Shown: piece after piece, positions 1 through 9,212 of the stretch
Numbering within the stretch: position 1 is the first letter of the stretch
Layout: each line of letters begins with the position of its first letter
Source: Psychrobacter sp. ANT_WB68
GTDB lineage: Bacteria; Pseudomonadota; Gammaproteobacteria; Pseudomonadales; Moraxellaceae
Assembly: GCF_008369115.1 (NCBI RefSeq)
Contig: NZ_VOAZ01000003.1
Span: 434,001 to 498,000 of the forward strand
Length of the DNA stretch: 64,000 nt
Direction: 5' to 3'
The notes under the pieces: generated by a model
Databases searched by the model: none
Seen by the model: the letters and a program-made list of their open reading frames with translations, nothing else
What the model was told of the DNA's origin: nothing
Translations under genes and position numbers: made by a program

Positions 1-400
1 ATCTCTTATGATGCTTAAGTGGGTTTGCTTGGAGCGAAATGGTTATTTTTATAAGAATAAATAGCGGCTGAGGATGATAAATTATCCCGTTAAATGAAGC
101 AGTTAAAAAGCTTGGAAAATTAAGTCTATAAGCGCTATTTTAACACGTTCGACTAGGTTTTTACGTCGGCAAATATCTACTCATTGCCCTTGTATCCATC
201 GGCTTCATAACCATATATAATGACGTCACACTTAATTGGGCGATACTTCATTAGGCGACCCGTCATTAGGCAGTATCTTATGAATCAGTGCTTTGTTAAG
301 AAGTACTTAGTCGGGTGATGACTGTAATGACAAGGCAGCAGCATACTAAGCCTTAGCTAATGCGCACTAATTATCGAATATTTCCATAGGTCAAAAAATT
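1..400. other. Noncoding region upstream of secA
   Basis: No convincing reading frame is visible on either strand. A 9-base direct repeat, TCATTAGGC at 248-256 and 263-271, is bracketed by the inverted hexamers GATACT (242-247) and AGTATC (272-277). A TATAAT hexamer lies at 216-221 but has no good -35 partner. The stretch probably holds the secA promoter and leader; this is inference. Confidence 0.5.
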
Positions 401-3178
401 ATGTTATCAAAGATTATAGGCAGTGTCGTTGGCACCAAAAATGAGCGTGAACTCAAGCGCATGCGCAAAGTGGTCAGCAAAATTAACGCACACGAGGCTA
501 CGATACAAGCCCTGTCTGATGAGCAATTACAACAAAAAACCGAAGAATTTAAAGCAAGACACCAAAAAGGTGAAAGCTTAGATGCATTATTACCAGAAGC
601 GTTTGCGGTCTGCCGTGAAGCGTCGCTACGCGTCAATGGTATGCGTCACTATGATGTGCAGCTAATCGGTGGTATCACCTTGCATGAAGGCAAAATCGCT
701 GAGATGAAAACCGGTGAGGGTAAGACTCTCATGGGTACCTTAGCTATGTATCTCAATGCCATCAGCGGTAAAGGCGTGCATTTGGTGACGGTCAACGATT
801 ATTTGGCGGCACGTGATGCGGAATTAAACCGTCCATTATTCAGCTTTTTGGGCATGACAGTTGGGGTGATTTACTCGCAGCAGCCGCCACAAGAAAAAAT
901 TGACGCTTATCAAGCGGATATCACTTACGGTACCAATAACGAATATGGCTTTGATTATCTGCGCGATAACATGGTCTTTAGCTTAGCTGAGAAAAAACAG
1001 CGCCCGCTAAACTTCTGTATTATCGATGAAATTGACTCTATTTTAATTGATGAGGCTCGTACGCCACTGATTATCTCGGGTCAAGCCGAAGATTCATCGC
1101 GTATGTATGCGCTGATTAATACCATTATTCCTGTGCTGATTCGCTCAAAAGACGAAGAAGCCAATAAGAATAACGAAGAAGAAGATTTCTGGATTGATGA
1201 GAAAAATCGTCAAATCGAGATTAGCGAAAAAGGCTATGAGAAAATTGAGCGCTTCTTAATCGAAGTCGGCGAGCTTGGCGAAAATGAAAGTCTTTATAGC
1301 CCGAGCCGTTTGCCATTATTAGCACACGTACAAGCTGCGATTCGCGCTCACCATGTTTTTGTCAAAAACATCCATTATATTGTTGATGATGGCGAAGTGG
1401 TCATCGTTGATGAAAATACCGGTCGTACTATGCCTGGTCGTCGCTGGTCAGAAGGTTTGCATCAAGCCGTTGAGGCTAAAGAGGGTGTTGAGATTCAAGC
1501 AGAAAACCAAACACTTGCAACCACCACATTCCAGAACTTTTTCCGTTTATATGACAAGTTATCTGGTATGACAGGTACCGCTGATACTGAAGCAGCAGAA
1601 TTCAAATCAACTTATGATTTAGACGTCATCGTTATTCCAACGCACGAGCCGATTGCCCGTATCGATATGGATGACCAGATTTTCTTGACCAAGTTAGGTA
1701 AATATAAAGGCATCATCCGCGAGATTAAAGAGATTCAAGCCAAAGGTGCGCCAGTCTTAGTCGGTACGGCGACGATTGAAGCCAGTGAGGAACTGTCTTA
1801 TTTGCTTGACCAAGAAGGCGTTAAGCATAACGTCCTAAACGCCAAGCAACATGAGCGTGAAGCAGAAATCATCGCGCAGGCTGGTAGTCCAAAAGCCGTG
1901 ACGATTGCTACTAACATGGCAGGTCGTGGTACCGATATTATTCTTGGTGGTAACTGGCAATCATTTATTGAAGATATTGATGCCGTTAGTCCGGAAGAGA
2001 TGGCACGCCTAAAAGCCCAATGGCAAGTCAAGCATGACCAAGTGGTTGCCGCTGGTGGTCTACATATTATTGGCTCTGAGCGTCATGAGTCACGCCGTAT
2101 TGATAACCAGCTACGTGGTCGTGCCGGTCGTCAGGGTGACCCTGGGATGTCGCGTTTCTTCTTATCGCTTGAAGATGACTTGATGCGTATCTTTGCCGGT
2201 GATCGCGTCGTTAATATGATGCGCGCCATGGGTCTTAAAGAAGACGAAGCCATCGAACATAAAATGGTCTCCAAATCGATTGAAAACGCCCAAGGTAAAG
2301 TAGAAAGCCGCGATTTTGATGCGCGTAAAAATCTATTAAAATATGATGATGTGGCCAATGAGCAGCGTAAAGTTATTTACGGACAACGTGATGACTTACT
2401 GGCAGAGATGGACTTATTAGAAGCCATCGAAGTTATGCATCATGAAGTCTATAACGCCATGATTAACCAGTTTATCCCGCCAGGTTCTATCGATGACCAG
2501 TGGAATATTGACGGTCTAGAGGACGAGCTTGAGGAAGAATTCAAGATTGCGATGCCAATTAACGATTGGCTTGATGAAGACCGCCGCTTAGATGAAGAAG
2601 GTCTACGTGCCAAAATTATCCAAACGGCTTTAGATCGTTATCACAGTCGCCGTGAGCAAATGGGCGAAAAAGATGCCGCCCAGCTTGAGCGTCACTTTAT
2701 GCTGCAGAGTTTAGATAAGCACTGGAAAGAGCATTTGACGCAAATGGATCAGCTGCGTAAAGGCATTCATTTGCGAGGTTATGCACAAAAAAATCCTGAG
2801 CAAGAATATAAGCGTGAATCATTTGAGCTGTTCCAAATGATGCTTGGCGCAATTAAGTCTGAAACGGTACAAGATTTATCACGTGTGCATATTCCGACCA
2901 AAGAAGAGCTAGCAGCATTAGAAGCTCAGCAGCGTGAAAATGCAGCGCATATGCAAATGCAGTTTGAGCACAGTGATATTGATAATATGGATGGCGGTGT
3001 GGAAAGAGCGGCCGCGCAAAGTCGTAATGTCATTGGCGGTGCAGCAGTAGGTGCTATGGTAGGCCGTGGCAGCGATGTAAATGATCCAGACCCATACGCT
3101 GGTATGAACATCAGCCGTAACGCTCCTTGTCCTTGTGGGTCAGGCCTGAAGTATAAGCAATGCCATGGTAAAATCTAA
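401..3178 (+). CDS. secA: Preprotein translocase ATPase SecA
   Basis: SecA is the cytoplasmic and peripheral-membrane motor that uses ATP to push unfolded preproteins through SecYEG. The 925-residue product is close to the usual length (about 900). Visible marks are the Walker A stretch MKTGEGKT at residues 102-109, the [15 protein letters not shown] helicase motif around 208-222, the [10 protein letters not shown] motif, the [13 protein letters not shown] motif VI region, and a C-terminal zinc-binding tail with C910, C912, C921 and H922, which contacts SecB and phospholipid in well-studied homologues. The start follows a weak AGGT-type ribosome site and gives the standard MLSKIIG N-terminus. 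The gene stands alone and ends at a strong terminator. No SecM-like arrest peptide is visible upstream. Confidence 0.98.
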   Translation: MLSKIIGSVVGTKNERELKRMRKVVSKINAHEATIQALSDEQLQQKTEEFKARHQKGESLDALLPEAFAVCREASLRVNGMRHYDVQLIGGITLHEGKIAEMKTGEGKTLMGTLAMYLNAISGKGVHLVTVNDYLAARDAELNRPLFSFLGMTVGVIYSQQPPQEKIDAYQADITYGTNNEYGFDYLRDNMVFSLAEKKQRPLNFCIIDEIDSILIDEARTPLIISGQAEDSSRMYALINTIIPVLIRSKDEEANKNNEEEDFWIDEKNRQIEISEKGYEKIERFLIEVGELGENESLYSPSRLPLLAHVQAAIRAHHVFVKNIHYIVDDGEVVIVDENTGRTMPGRRWSEGLHQAVEAKEGVEIQAENQTLATTTFQNFFRLYDKLSGMTGTADTEAAEFKSTYDLDVIVIPTHEPIARIDMDDQIFLTKLGKYKGIIREIKEIQAKGAPVLVGTATIEASEELSYLLDQEGVKHNVLNAKQHEREAEIIAQAGSPKAVTIATNMAGRGTDIILGGNWQSFIEDIDAVSPEEMARLKAQWQVKHDQVVAAGGLHIIGSERHESRRIDNQLRGRAGRQGDPGMSRFFLSLEDDLMRIFAGDRVVNMMRAMGLKEDEAIEHKMVSKSIENAQGKVESRDFDARKNLLKYDDVANEQRKVIYGQRDDLLAEMDLLEAIEVMHHEVYNAMINQFIPPGSIDDQWNIDGLEDELEEEFKIAMPINDWLDEDRRLDEEGLRAKIIQTALDRYHSRREQMGEKDAAQLERHFMLQSLDKHWKEHLTQMDQLRKGIHLRGYAQKNPEQEYKRESFELFQMMLGAIKSETVQDLSRVHIPTKEELAALEAQQRENAAHMQMQFEHSDIDNMDGGVERAAAQSRNVIGGAAVGAMVGRGSDVNDPDPYAGMNISRNAPCPCGSGLKYKQCHGKI

Positions 3179-3210
3179 ACATTGATAATCAAAAATTGTT
3201 AAGTTATGAT

Positions 3211-3247
3211 AAAAAGTCCCTATCTAAAATAGATAGGGACTTTTTTT
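3211..3247 (+). terminator. Intrinsic terminator of secA
   Basis: An 11-bp perfect stem (AGTCCCTATCT at 3215-3225 against 3231-3241) with a 5-base loop is followed by a run of T. It begins about 35 bases after the secA stop codon. Confidence 0.9.
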
Positions 3248-3413
3248 ATAGTATAGCCTTGGCAGTAGTACTCATATCGAATAATTGATAAATAGTAAGA
3301 AAATTACGATGATAAAAATATCAGTGCTTTTGTAGCGATTAATTACAAATCCAACATAGGCGTGAATTTATGGGTGCGCTATAGTGTTTAACATCTTTAT
3401 TTGGGAGAATGTG

Positions 3414-3965
3414 ATGAATGTGGAATCATTAAAAAAATGGCGTACCTCTGTCGTCCTAACCGGTTTACTGGCTGGCGCTATGACGATGAGTGCTTGTCAA
3501 AAACAGCAAGAGACAGAGCCGAGTCTAGAAGACAGTATCAGTGAAGAGCAGTCTGTGCCAATGTCTGCTGAGCCCGCTGAGCCAAGTGATGTGGTGTTAG
3601 ATGCGCCTGCCAGTGACGTAGAAGATGACACCGTTGCCTCTGTTAATACGGGCGTCAATCAAATGAGTTATTCATGTTCGCCTGCGCTTGCCGTTGAAGC
3701 AACGTATAAAGATGCTGATAATCAAGTCGTTATTGCGACTGCCCAAGGAACAGCTACTTTAACGAAAACCAATGATGCCAGCAACCCTGAAGTGTTTGAA
3801 GCAAAAACTGCCCTCGATGGTGGTGAAGGCTTTGTACAGTGGCGCGTCGCGCATACAGAGCGTGAAACAGGTGTGATACGTACGGCTGGTGCAGATGCAT
3901 CCAAAGTCAGCACTTATGAGTGTAAAAAATCAGAAGAGTTAGAAACGGTAGAAGAAGCCGTATAA
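3414..3965 (+). CDS. Putative lipoprotein with MliC-like C-terminal domain
   Basis: The 183-residue product starts with a basic N-terminus and a hydrophobic stretch ending in a lipobox (TMSAC), so it should be a lipid-anchored envelope protein. An acidic Glu/Pro/Ser-rich linker follows. The last 90 residues begin with YSC, contain a TYKDADNQVVIA strand and end with YEC, a two-cysteine beta layout resembling the MliC/PliC inhibitors of C-type lysozyme. The resemblance is my reading; the usual SASGARY loop is not obvious, so the lysozyme-inhibitor function is tentative. I chose ATG 3414 because GGGAG at 3403-3407 sits 6 bases before it; an in-frame GTG at 3384 lacks such a site. It is flanked by terminators and looks monocistronic. 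Confidence 0.8.
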   Translation: MNVESLKKWRTSVVLTGLLAGAMTMSACQKQQETEPSLEDSISEEQSVPMSAEPAEPSDVVLDAPASDVEDDTVASVNTGVNQMSYSCSPALAVEATYKDADNQVVIATAQGTATLTKTNDASNPEVFEAKTALDGGEGFVQWRVAHTERETGVIRTAGADASKVSTYECKKSEELETVEEAV

Positions 3966-4019
3966 AAGCAGATTCATAAATGTGGCTTTTATCGGACTAA
4001 ACTTAAATATAACCCATAA

Positions 4020-4046
4020 AAAAAGCAACGCTGACGTTGCTTTTTT
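4020..4046. terminator. Bidirectional terminator
   Basis: The stem GCAACG (4025-4030) pairs with CGTTGC (4035-4040) around a CTGA loop and is flanked by an A run on the left and a T run on the right. It serves the lipoprotein gene on + and the DUF2382 gene on -. Confidence 0.85.
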
Positions 4047-4097
4047 GTGGTCTCGTTTTTGAAGTTCTTAGAAAGAATGCTCAATTTTATATAAGCG

Positions 4098-4847
4098 CTA
4101 TTTTTTATACACAGCATGAGGTTCACTATCATGCGCTAAAAACCCTTCTTCGCTAACGTCTAGCTCTTCGTGTTTAAGCTCTACTTGAATACTATCGCTA
4201 TGCGTATGAGTGCTTTTATTAATCTGCACTTCTTGAATCACATGGGTATCTTTGGTAATTGTCGCCACTTGACGCGATAAGACAATCTCAATTGGCGCGT
4301 CACCAATCTCAATCTGTTTGCCATTAATGGTTACCACGGCTCTGCTATCTAGCGATGGTTCTACATGACGCAATATATCTTTATCATCATAATTGCCTGA
4401 TAATAAATCCTCACTTTCGGCATCATAATAATCAGTGCGCACGGTAATGTATTCTTCTATCAAATCAATAGGGACATCAATGGTTTTGGTGCGTGTATGC
4501 TTAGTTACCGTTACTTTGCCAACATCTAAGCGTTCTTTATTAATGACAGGACGCTCTTCTAATAGCTCTAGATAGCCATCATTACCCGTGCTTTGTAAAT
4601 TATTAGATAAGCTATTCGATAAATTGTTTGCCGCGCCCTGTTGTTGATTGTCTAAGATGGGTTGTTGTTGATAGTCAGATACCGTTAAAGCAGGCGCAGG
4701 TAATTTATTCTCGCCGCTGTGATTGGCGATTCTATCTAAAGGGGAAGCAGTGGTTGTCGATAAAGGTACTTGTTGCTGAACTGGCTGTTGCTGAGCTTGC
4801 TGGCTTTCACGTTGCTGCTGCTTAATGTCATTATCATCGGCATTCAT
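4098..4847 (-). CDS. DUF2382 (YsnF/AvaK-type) domain protein
   Basis: The 249-residue hydrophilic protein has a Gln/Asn-rich, probably disordered first third (QQQ-rich to about residue 80). One or two DUF2382-type repeats follow, recognised by LELLEERPVINKERLDVGKVTV and the later RQVATITKDTHVIQEVQINK phrase (approximately residues 95-240). DUF2382 proteins are linked to general stress responses; their molecular function is not established. ATG 4847 is preferred because AAGGA lies 8 bases upstream; ATG 4853 would leave only 2 bases. It is the shorter relative of the next gene and lacks the PRC barrel. No signal peptide or membrane helix is visible. Confidence 0.85.
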   Translation of the reverse strand: MNADDNDIKQQQRESQQAQQQPVQQQVPLSTTTASPLDRIANHSGENKLPAPALTVSDYQQQPILDNQQQGAANNLSNSLSNNLQSTGNDGYLELLEERPVINKERLDVGKVTVTKHTRTKTIDVPIDLIEEYITVRTDYYDAESEDLLSGNYDDKDILRHVEPSLDSRAVVTINGKQIEIGDAPIEIVLSRQVATITKDTHVIQEVQINKSTHTHSDSIQVELKHEELDVSEEGFLAHDSEPHAVYKK

Positions 4848-4888
4848 GGTCATGTTCCTTATGGATAGATATAAAAATGAATAGGTAT

Positions 4889-4918
4889 AAAAAAAGACCA
4901 GAGACGAGCTCTGGTCTT
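4889..4918 (-). terminator. Intrinsic terminator (minus strand)
   Basis: GACCAGAG at 4896-4903 pairs with CTCTGGTC at 4909-4916 around ACGAG. On the minus strand the stem is followed by a run of seven T, so it ends transcription of the PRC-barrel/DUF2382 gene before the next DUF2382 gene. Confidence 0.85.
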
Positions 4919-5060
4919 ATTCACTGAGCATACAACCCAGCTGCTAATTACTCTCACATAGTAGTTGTTCAAATAAAGCTACAAGATTCTAAGCTGAAAA
5001 TCACGTTTGAGAATCTATATAGCTTATAACTATCTGATGACTAGGTGAAAGAATTGCTTA

Positions 5061-5909
5061 TTACATACCACGAGCGCGGCGTACGTCTTCGGCAGTGATA
5101 TTATCGCGGTCAAAAAGATTGCCATCGCGGTCAATCACATTACCGTCACCATCGATATCCAACTCTTCGCGTTGGATGGTTTCAGCAATCGTTTCAGTAT
5201 GACGCTCAGTCGTCTTACCGACGTTTACTTCTTCAGCTACATAGGTTTCTTTATTAACTCGTGCACGTTCCGCTTCTAGTTCAAGTTCAATCGTTTGATT
5301 GCCATCTATATCACCGATACGGCGGTCTGTTGGACGATCTACATTGGTACGCTGAATGTTAGCGTGCTCTTCTTCGAGTTCAACATCGACATTACGCTCT
5401 TCGGTCACGACATGCTTACCAACTTTTACCAAACCGGCAACGATGCGATCCTTATTGACTGTCAAGCGTTCTTCTAATAACTCCAAGGTATTTGGGGCGT
5501 TATATGCATGCTCCGCAATCTCCATACGCTCTGCTTCTGGGATGCTATCAGCAACAAATGATTGACGATCCTTTTCGTATTGCTCTTTATAGCTGTACTG
5601 ATAATCGTGATCGTATACTTCCATCGCTTCTACCTGTGCTTGCGTTAAGCTATCGAAAAATACATCATCACCAACAATACGGGCGAGACCTGCTGGTACC
5701 AACACTTCTTTTGAGCTAAACCAACCGCCTGCATCAACGATTAAATAACGAATGCGACCAGTGGTATCTTCCACTAAAGCGCCTTCGATTTTACCGATTT
5801 TTTCTTCATCAACACCATAAGCAGTTTTGCCTGTTGGGTCATAATAGTCATCACCAATAATGTCACGATGAGTAGCTTGGATGTCTTTTAAACGAATTAG
5901 TTGGCTCAT
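5061..5909 (-). CDS. PRC-barrel and DUF2382 domain protein
   Basis: The product has 282 residues. Residues ~10-85 form a PRC-barrel domain (KIGKIEGALVEDTTGRIRYLIVDAGG... WFSSKEVLVPAG). Residues ~140-260 are a typical DUF2382 domain with the phrases LELLEERLTVNKDRI, VGKHVVTEERNVDVELEEEH and RVNKETYVAEEVNVGK. It ends with an acidic Asp-Gly-rich tail resembling a calcium-binding loop (DIDGDGNVIDRDGN). Proteins of this build are usually stress-induced and soluble; a biochemical role is not known. The start is set by AAGGAAG just before ATG 5909; the longer frame to 5936 has no such site. It is a separate transcription unit from its relative at 4098, since a terminator lies between them. Confidence 0.9.
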   Translation of the reverse strand: MSQLIRLKDIQATHRDIIGDDYYDPTGKTAYGVDEEKIGKIEGALVEDTTGRIRYLIVDAGGWFSSKEVLVPAGLARIVGDDVFFDSLTQAQVEAMEVYDHDYQYSYKEQYEKDRQSFVADSIPEAERMEIAEHAYNAPNTLELLEERLTVNKDRIVAGLVKVGKHVVTEERNVDVELEEEHANIQRTNVDRPTDRRIGDIDGNQTIELELEAERARVNKETYVAEEVNVGKTTERHTETIAETIQREELDIDGDGNVIDRDGNLFDRDNITAEDVRRARGM

Positions 5910-6358
5910 TATTATCTTCCTTTTATATGAGTACATTAGTAATTATTTTTTTAAAATAGCAATGCGGTAAAAATCCACATTGCTAAAAACTTGGTAAGTT
6001 GTTGTCTTAAGCCAAGATGGCTCTATTGGAGAAACTGCTTGAGTAACGTTGATATGCAGCCTTTCCATCAACTTATGCATATCGTAGCAGTGTGATTTTC
6101 AATGAGATATATAAGCAAGGTAGCAAAGTGTGCGCTTGAGGTAATTGCGTGTAATAGGCTGTAAAATTCACCATTACTATATAAATTTAAGTTAAGGCTT
6201 TCTTACGGCACTAAACAACTTCTGGTGATTTGTAAGTTTTGAGCATAAAAAAACCGCACAGCCAAAAGCAATGCGGTATTTAAATAGTAAGAAAATCAGT
6301 TGAAACTCAAAATCCTAAACTAGATATTGGAAAGTTAAATTATTTGAGCAGTCTACAA
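5910..6358. other. Noncoding gap between two minus-strand genes
   Basis: About 450 AT-rich bases hold no credible ORF. The left part should contain the promoter of the PRC-barrel gene, and the right part the thiolase terminator at 6247-6280. I see no other structure. Confidence 0.5.
6247..6280 (-). terminator. Probable terminator of the thiolase gene
   Basis: ACCGCA (6253-6258) pairs with TGCGGT (6272-6277) with a long loop. On the minus strand the stem is followed by seven T. It lies about 80 bases past the thiolase stop codon. Confidence 0.75.
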
Positions 6359-7540
6359 TTAAGCAAGTTCAATCGCGACGGCAACCGCTTCACCACCACC
6401 GATACATAAGGTAGCGACGCCTTTCTTGCCGCCCGTACGCTTCAGAGAGTTGATAAGGGTAACGACGATACGCGCACCTGAACAACCTACTGGATGACCA
6501 AGGGCACAAGCGCCGCCTTCGACGTTGACTTTAGCATGCTCGATATTTACCTCATCCATCGCAGCCATAGTCACCATCGCAAACGCTTCATTGATTTCCC
6601 ATAGGTCGACATCAGCAACTGACCAGCCTGCTTTGGCCAATACTTTTTCAATGGCGCCAATTGGAGCAATGGTAAATTCGCTTGGGTGACGCGAGTTAGA
6701 AGCAGTCGCTACGATACGTGCTTGGTAATCCAAGCCTTCAGCTTTTGCTTGTGATTCTTTCATCATCACTACCGCAGCAGCACCGTCTGAGATTGAGCTG
6801 GCGTTTGCCGCCGTAATTGTACCGTCTTTTGCGAATGCAGGACGTAGGGTAGGGATACGATCAGCATTGGCAAGGGCGGGCTGCTCATCGGTATCGACAG
6901 TCTGCTCGCCTTTACGGGTCTTGAAACTTACAGGCACGATTTCATCTTTAAAATGCTCATCTTTAATCGCAGTTAAAGCACGGTTGAGCGATTCAATGGC
7001 AAATTCATCCATTTGCTCACGGGTATAGCCTTTTTCATTGGCCATTTCTTGCGCAAATTGACCCATCAGCTTACCAGTTTCAGCATCTTCTAGACCGTCT
7101 AAGAACATATGGTCTTTGACTTCTTTATGACCCATGCGGTAGCCGCCACGCGAGCCTGGCATAATGTAAGGCGCATTGGTCATCGATTCCATACCACCTG
7201 CAACCGCTACATTAAAGCTGCCTGCCTTAATACCATCATGCGCTTGCATGATTGCTTTTAGACCTGAACCACAAAGCTTATTAATGGTGACGGCACCCGT
7301 TGCATCATTTAGACCCGCTTTACGCATCGCTTGACGGGCAGGACCTTGACCGAGACCTGCGGTTAAGATACAGCCCATAATGACTTCATCAATGCTATCG
7401 ACATTCACACCTGAGCGTTCGACAGCGGCTTTAATAGCAGCACTACCAAGTTCAGTCGCGCTCATATCTTTTAGTGCGCCTTGAAAACCGCCCATTGGGG
7501 TACGGGCGCCATTTAAAATTACAATTGAATCATTTGACAT
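6359..7540 (-). CDS. atoB: Acetyl-CoA C-acetyltransferase (thiolase II)
   Basis: This is a biosynthetic-type thiolase that reversibly condenses two acetyl-CoA to acetoacetyl-CoA in the cytoplasm. The 393-residue length is standard. The nucleophile C90 lies in NKLCGSGLKA, H349 in GHPVGCSGAR, and the second catalytic cysteine C379 in CIGGGEAVA. The NEAFA motif is also present. AAAGGAA lies 9 bases before the ATG. It is a single-gene unit here, with no fadB or phaB partner nearby, so whether it serves fatty acid degradation, polyhydroxybutyrate or amino acid breakdown cannot be told. The thiolase call is very secure; the choice between atoB and phaA naming is not. Confidence 0.93.
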   Translation of the reverse strand: MSNDSIVILNGARTPMGGFQGALKDMSATELGSAAIKAAVERSGVNVDSIDEVIMGCILTAGLGQGPARQAMRKAGLNDATGAVTINKLCGSGLKAIMQAHDGIKAGSFNVAVAGGMESMTNAPYIMPGSRGGYRMGHKEVKDHMFLDGLEDAETGKLMGQFAQEMANEKGYTREQMDEFAIESLNRALTAIKDEHFKDEIVPVSFKTRKGEQTVDTDEQPALANADRIPTLRPAFAKDGTITAANASSISDGAAAVVMMKESQAKAEGLDYQARIVATASNSRHPSEFTIAPIGAIEKVLAKAGWSVADVDLWEINEAFAMVTMAAMDEVNIEHAKVNVEGGACALGHPVGCSGARIVVTLINSLKRTGGKKGVATLCIGGGEAVAVAIELA

Positions 7541-7631
7541 CGTTATTATTCCTTTTTACATGTTTTAAATGAGAGTATTTTACTTAAACTATAATCAAAC
7601 GCTGATTCGCTAACACCTATCTAGCTTTGGT

Positions 7632-8987
7632 TTACGCTAGCTCATCTAAACGAATGCGTACTACTTTATCAGTAATGGTGTCTAGTTTTTCAATTTTTTC
7701 GATGGCCAGATTCATCTGACTCTCAATCACAGGTAGTGTCAAGATAATCACTGGCACTTGACCAAGTTTATGGGCAGGTTTTTGTAAAATTGCATCGATA
7801 TTGATCCCAGCATCACTCAAAATACGCGTGATATCAGCCAATACCCCAGGATTATCGTGAGCATGCACGCGTAGGTAATAACCGGTAATCATTTGCTCAG
7901 CGCGCAAGATAGGCGTATCTGATAACTGTTCTGGGATAAAGGCTAGGTGCGGAACATGGTGACCATTAGTGCTTTCATTGTTGCTATCTATACTGCCTAG
8001 AACACGAACCAAATCCATCACATCAGCCATCACCGCAGAAGCAGTGGCGCCTGCACCAGCACCATCGCCGCAATATAACGTTTGTCCAAGCGGATGAGAG
8101 TTGACCAACACCGCGTTTTTTACGCCATTGACGTTGGCAAGTAGGGCATTTTGCGGAATGAGCGTTGGGTGTACGCGCAGCTCAATACCAGCGGCACTAG
8201 TGTCACCTGAGCCATCACCTTGACCATCACGGCGCACGGCAAAACCTAGATGCTTGATACGGTAGCCAAGCTCTTCTGCATAATTGACGTCTTGCAAAGT
8301 AATGCCAGTAATACCTTCACAGTAGACTTTATCAAACTGTAGCGGAATACCAAAGGCGATAGAAGCCAGTAGTGCCAATTTATGAGCCGCATCAATACCT
8401 TCGACATCAAAAGTTGGATCGGCTTCCGCATAACCGAGTTCTTGTGCCTCTGTCAGTACATCGGCAAATGGGCGACCTTTATCACGCATTTCGGTCATGA
8501 TAAAGTTGCCAGTGCCATTAATAATACCCGCCAACCAGTCAATTCTATTAGCGGCAAGTGCTTCACGCATGACTTTAATAATTGGGATACCGCCTGCCAC
8601 TGCTGCTTCATAAGCGACATGCACATTGTGCTCTTCAGCAAAGGCAAAAATCTCATTGCCGTGTTCAGCGAGTAACGCTTTATTAGCTGTGACGACATGC
8701 TTGCCATTTTTGATGGCATGCATAATCACGTCTTTAGCCAGCGTCGTACCGCCGATCACTTCGATGACAATATCGACATTGTCACTGGCAGCGGTTGCCA
8801 TCAAATCACTGCTTTGAATAATAGTAGGGTCGATATCATCGCGCTGACGACGGGTACCGACTTCGGTAATCAAAATATCGCGTCCGCTACGGCGTTTTAA
8901 CTCATCTAAATTATCATTGATTAGGTTGATCACGCCCGTTCCGACGGTGCCGAGACCAAGTATCGCTAGTTTGATGGATTTGCTCAC
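7632..8987 (-). CDS. hom: Homoserine dehydrogenase
   Basis: The enzyme reduces aspartate semialdehyde to homoserine, the branch point to threonine, methionine and isoleucine. The 451-residue monofunctional form has an N-terminal NAD(P)-binding motif GLGTVGTGV (residues 11-19), the catalytic-domain phrases AAVAGGIPII and GIINGTGNFI and the region ELGYAEADPTFDVEGIDAAHKL, and a C-terminal ACT domain (YYLRVHAHDNPGVLADI, from ~370), which usually mediates threonine feedback. The start codon is GTG, after a GAGGAT ribosome site. It lies 225 bases downstream of the dsbC-like gene on the same strand, an arrangement also known in related gammaproteobacteria. No terminator separates them, so they may be cotranscribed. 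Confidence 0.96.
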   Translation of the reverse strand: MSKSIKLAILGLGTVGTGVINLINDNLDELKRRSGRDILITEVGTRRQRDDIDPTIIQSSDLMATAASDNVDIVIEVIGGTTLAKDVIMHAIKNGKHVVTANKALLAEHGNEIFAFAEEHNVHVAYEAAVAGGIPIIKVMREALAANRIDWLAGIINGTGNFIMTEMRDKGRPFADVLTEAQELGYAEADPTFDVEGIDAAHKLALLASIAFGIPLQFDKVYCEGITGITLQDVNYAEELGYRIKHLGFAVRRDGQGDGSGDTSAAGIELRVHPTLIPQNALLANVNGVKNAVLVNSHPLGQTLYCGDGAGAGATASAVMADVMDLVRVLGSIDSNNESTNGHHVPHLAFIPEQLSDTPILRAEQMITGYYLRVHAHDNPGVLADITRILSDAGINIDAILQKPAHKLGQVPVIILTLPVIESQMNLAIEKIEKLDTITDKVVRIRLDELA

Positions 8988-9050
8988 AGTATCCTCAAGA
9001 GATTATAGAGTTGGATAAAAATGCTTCTATGCAGGCTCTTACATAAAAAC

Positions 9051-9092
9051 GCTGATATAAAAGGGTTGATATAAAGAGTGCTGATATAAAGA
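9051..9092. repeat. Three short tandem-like repeats, G(C/T)TGATATAAA(A/G)
   Basis: Units start at 9051, 9065 and 9080 and share the core TTGATATAAAG or CTGATATAAAG with a 14-15 base period. They lie in the gap between the dsbC-like gene and hom and resemble other degenerate ~16 base repeats in the window. Confidence 0.6.
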
Positions 9093-9212
9093 AGAACGGC
9101 ATAAAAATATACGGCTAATATTACCTAGCGCTTTATCGTATCATACCGACAAGCGCTTGTGACGTCTACCCAAACTCACTGTCGCCAAAGTCAACAATAT
9201 CAGGGCAGATAA

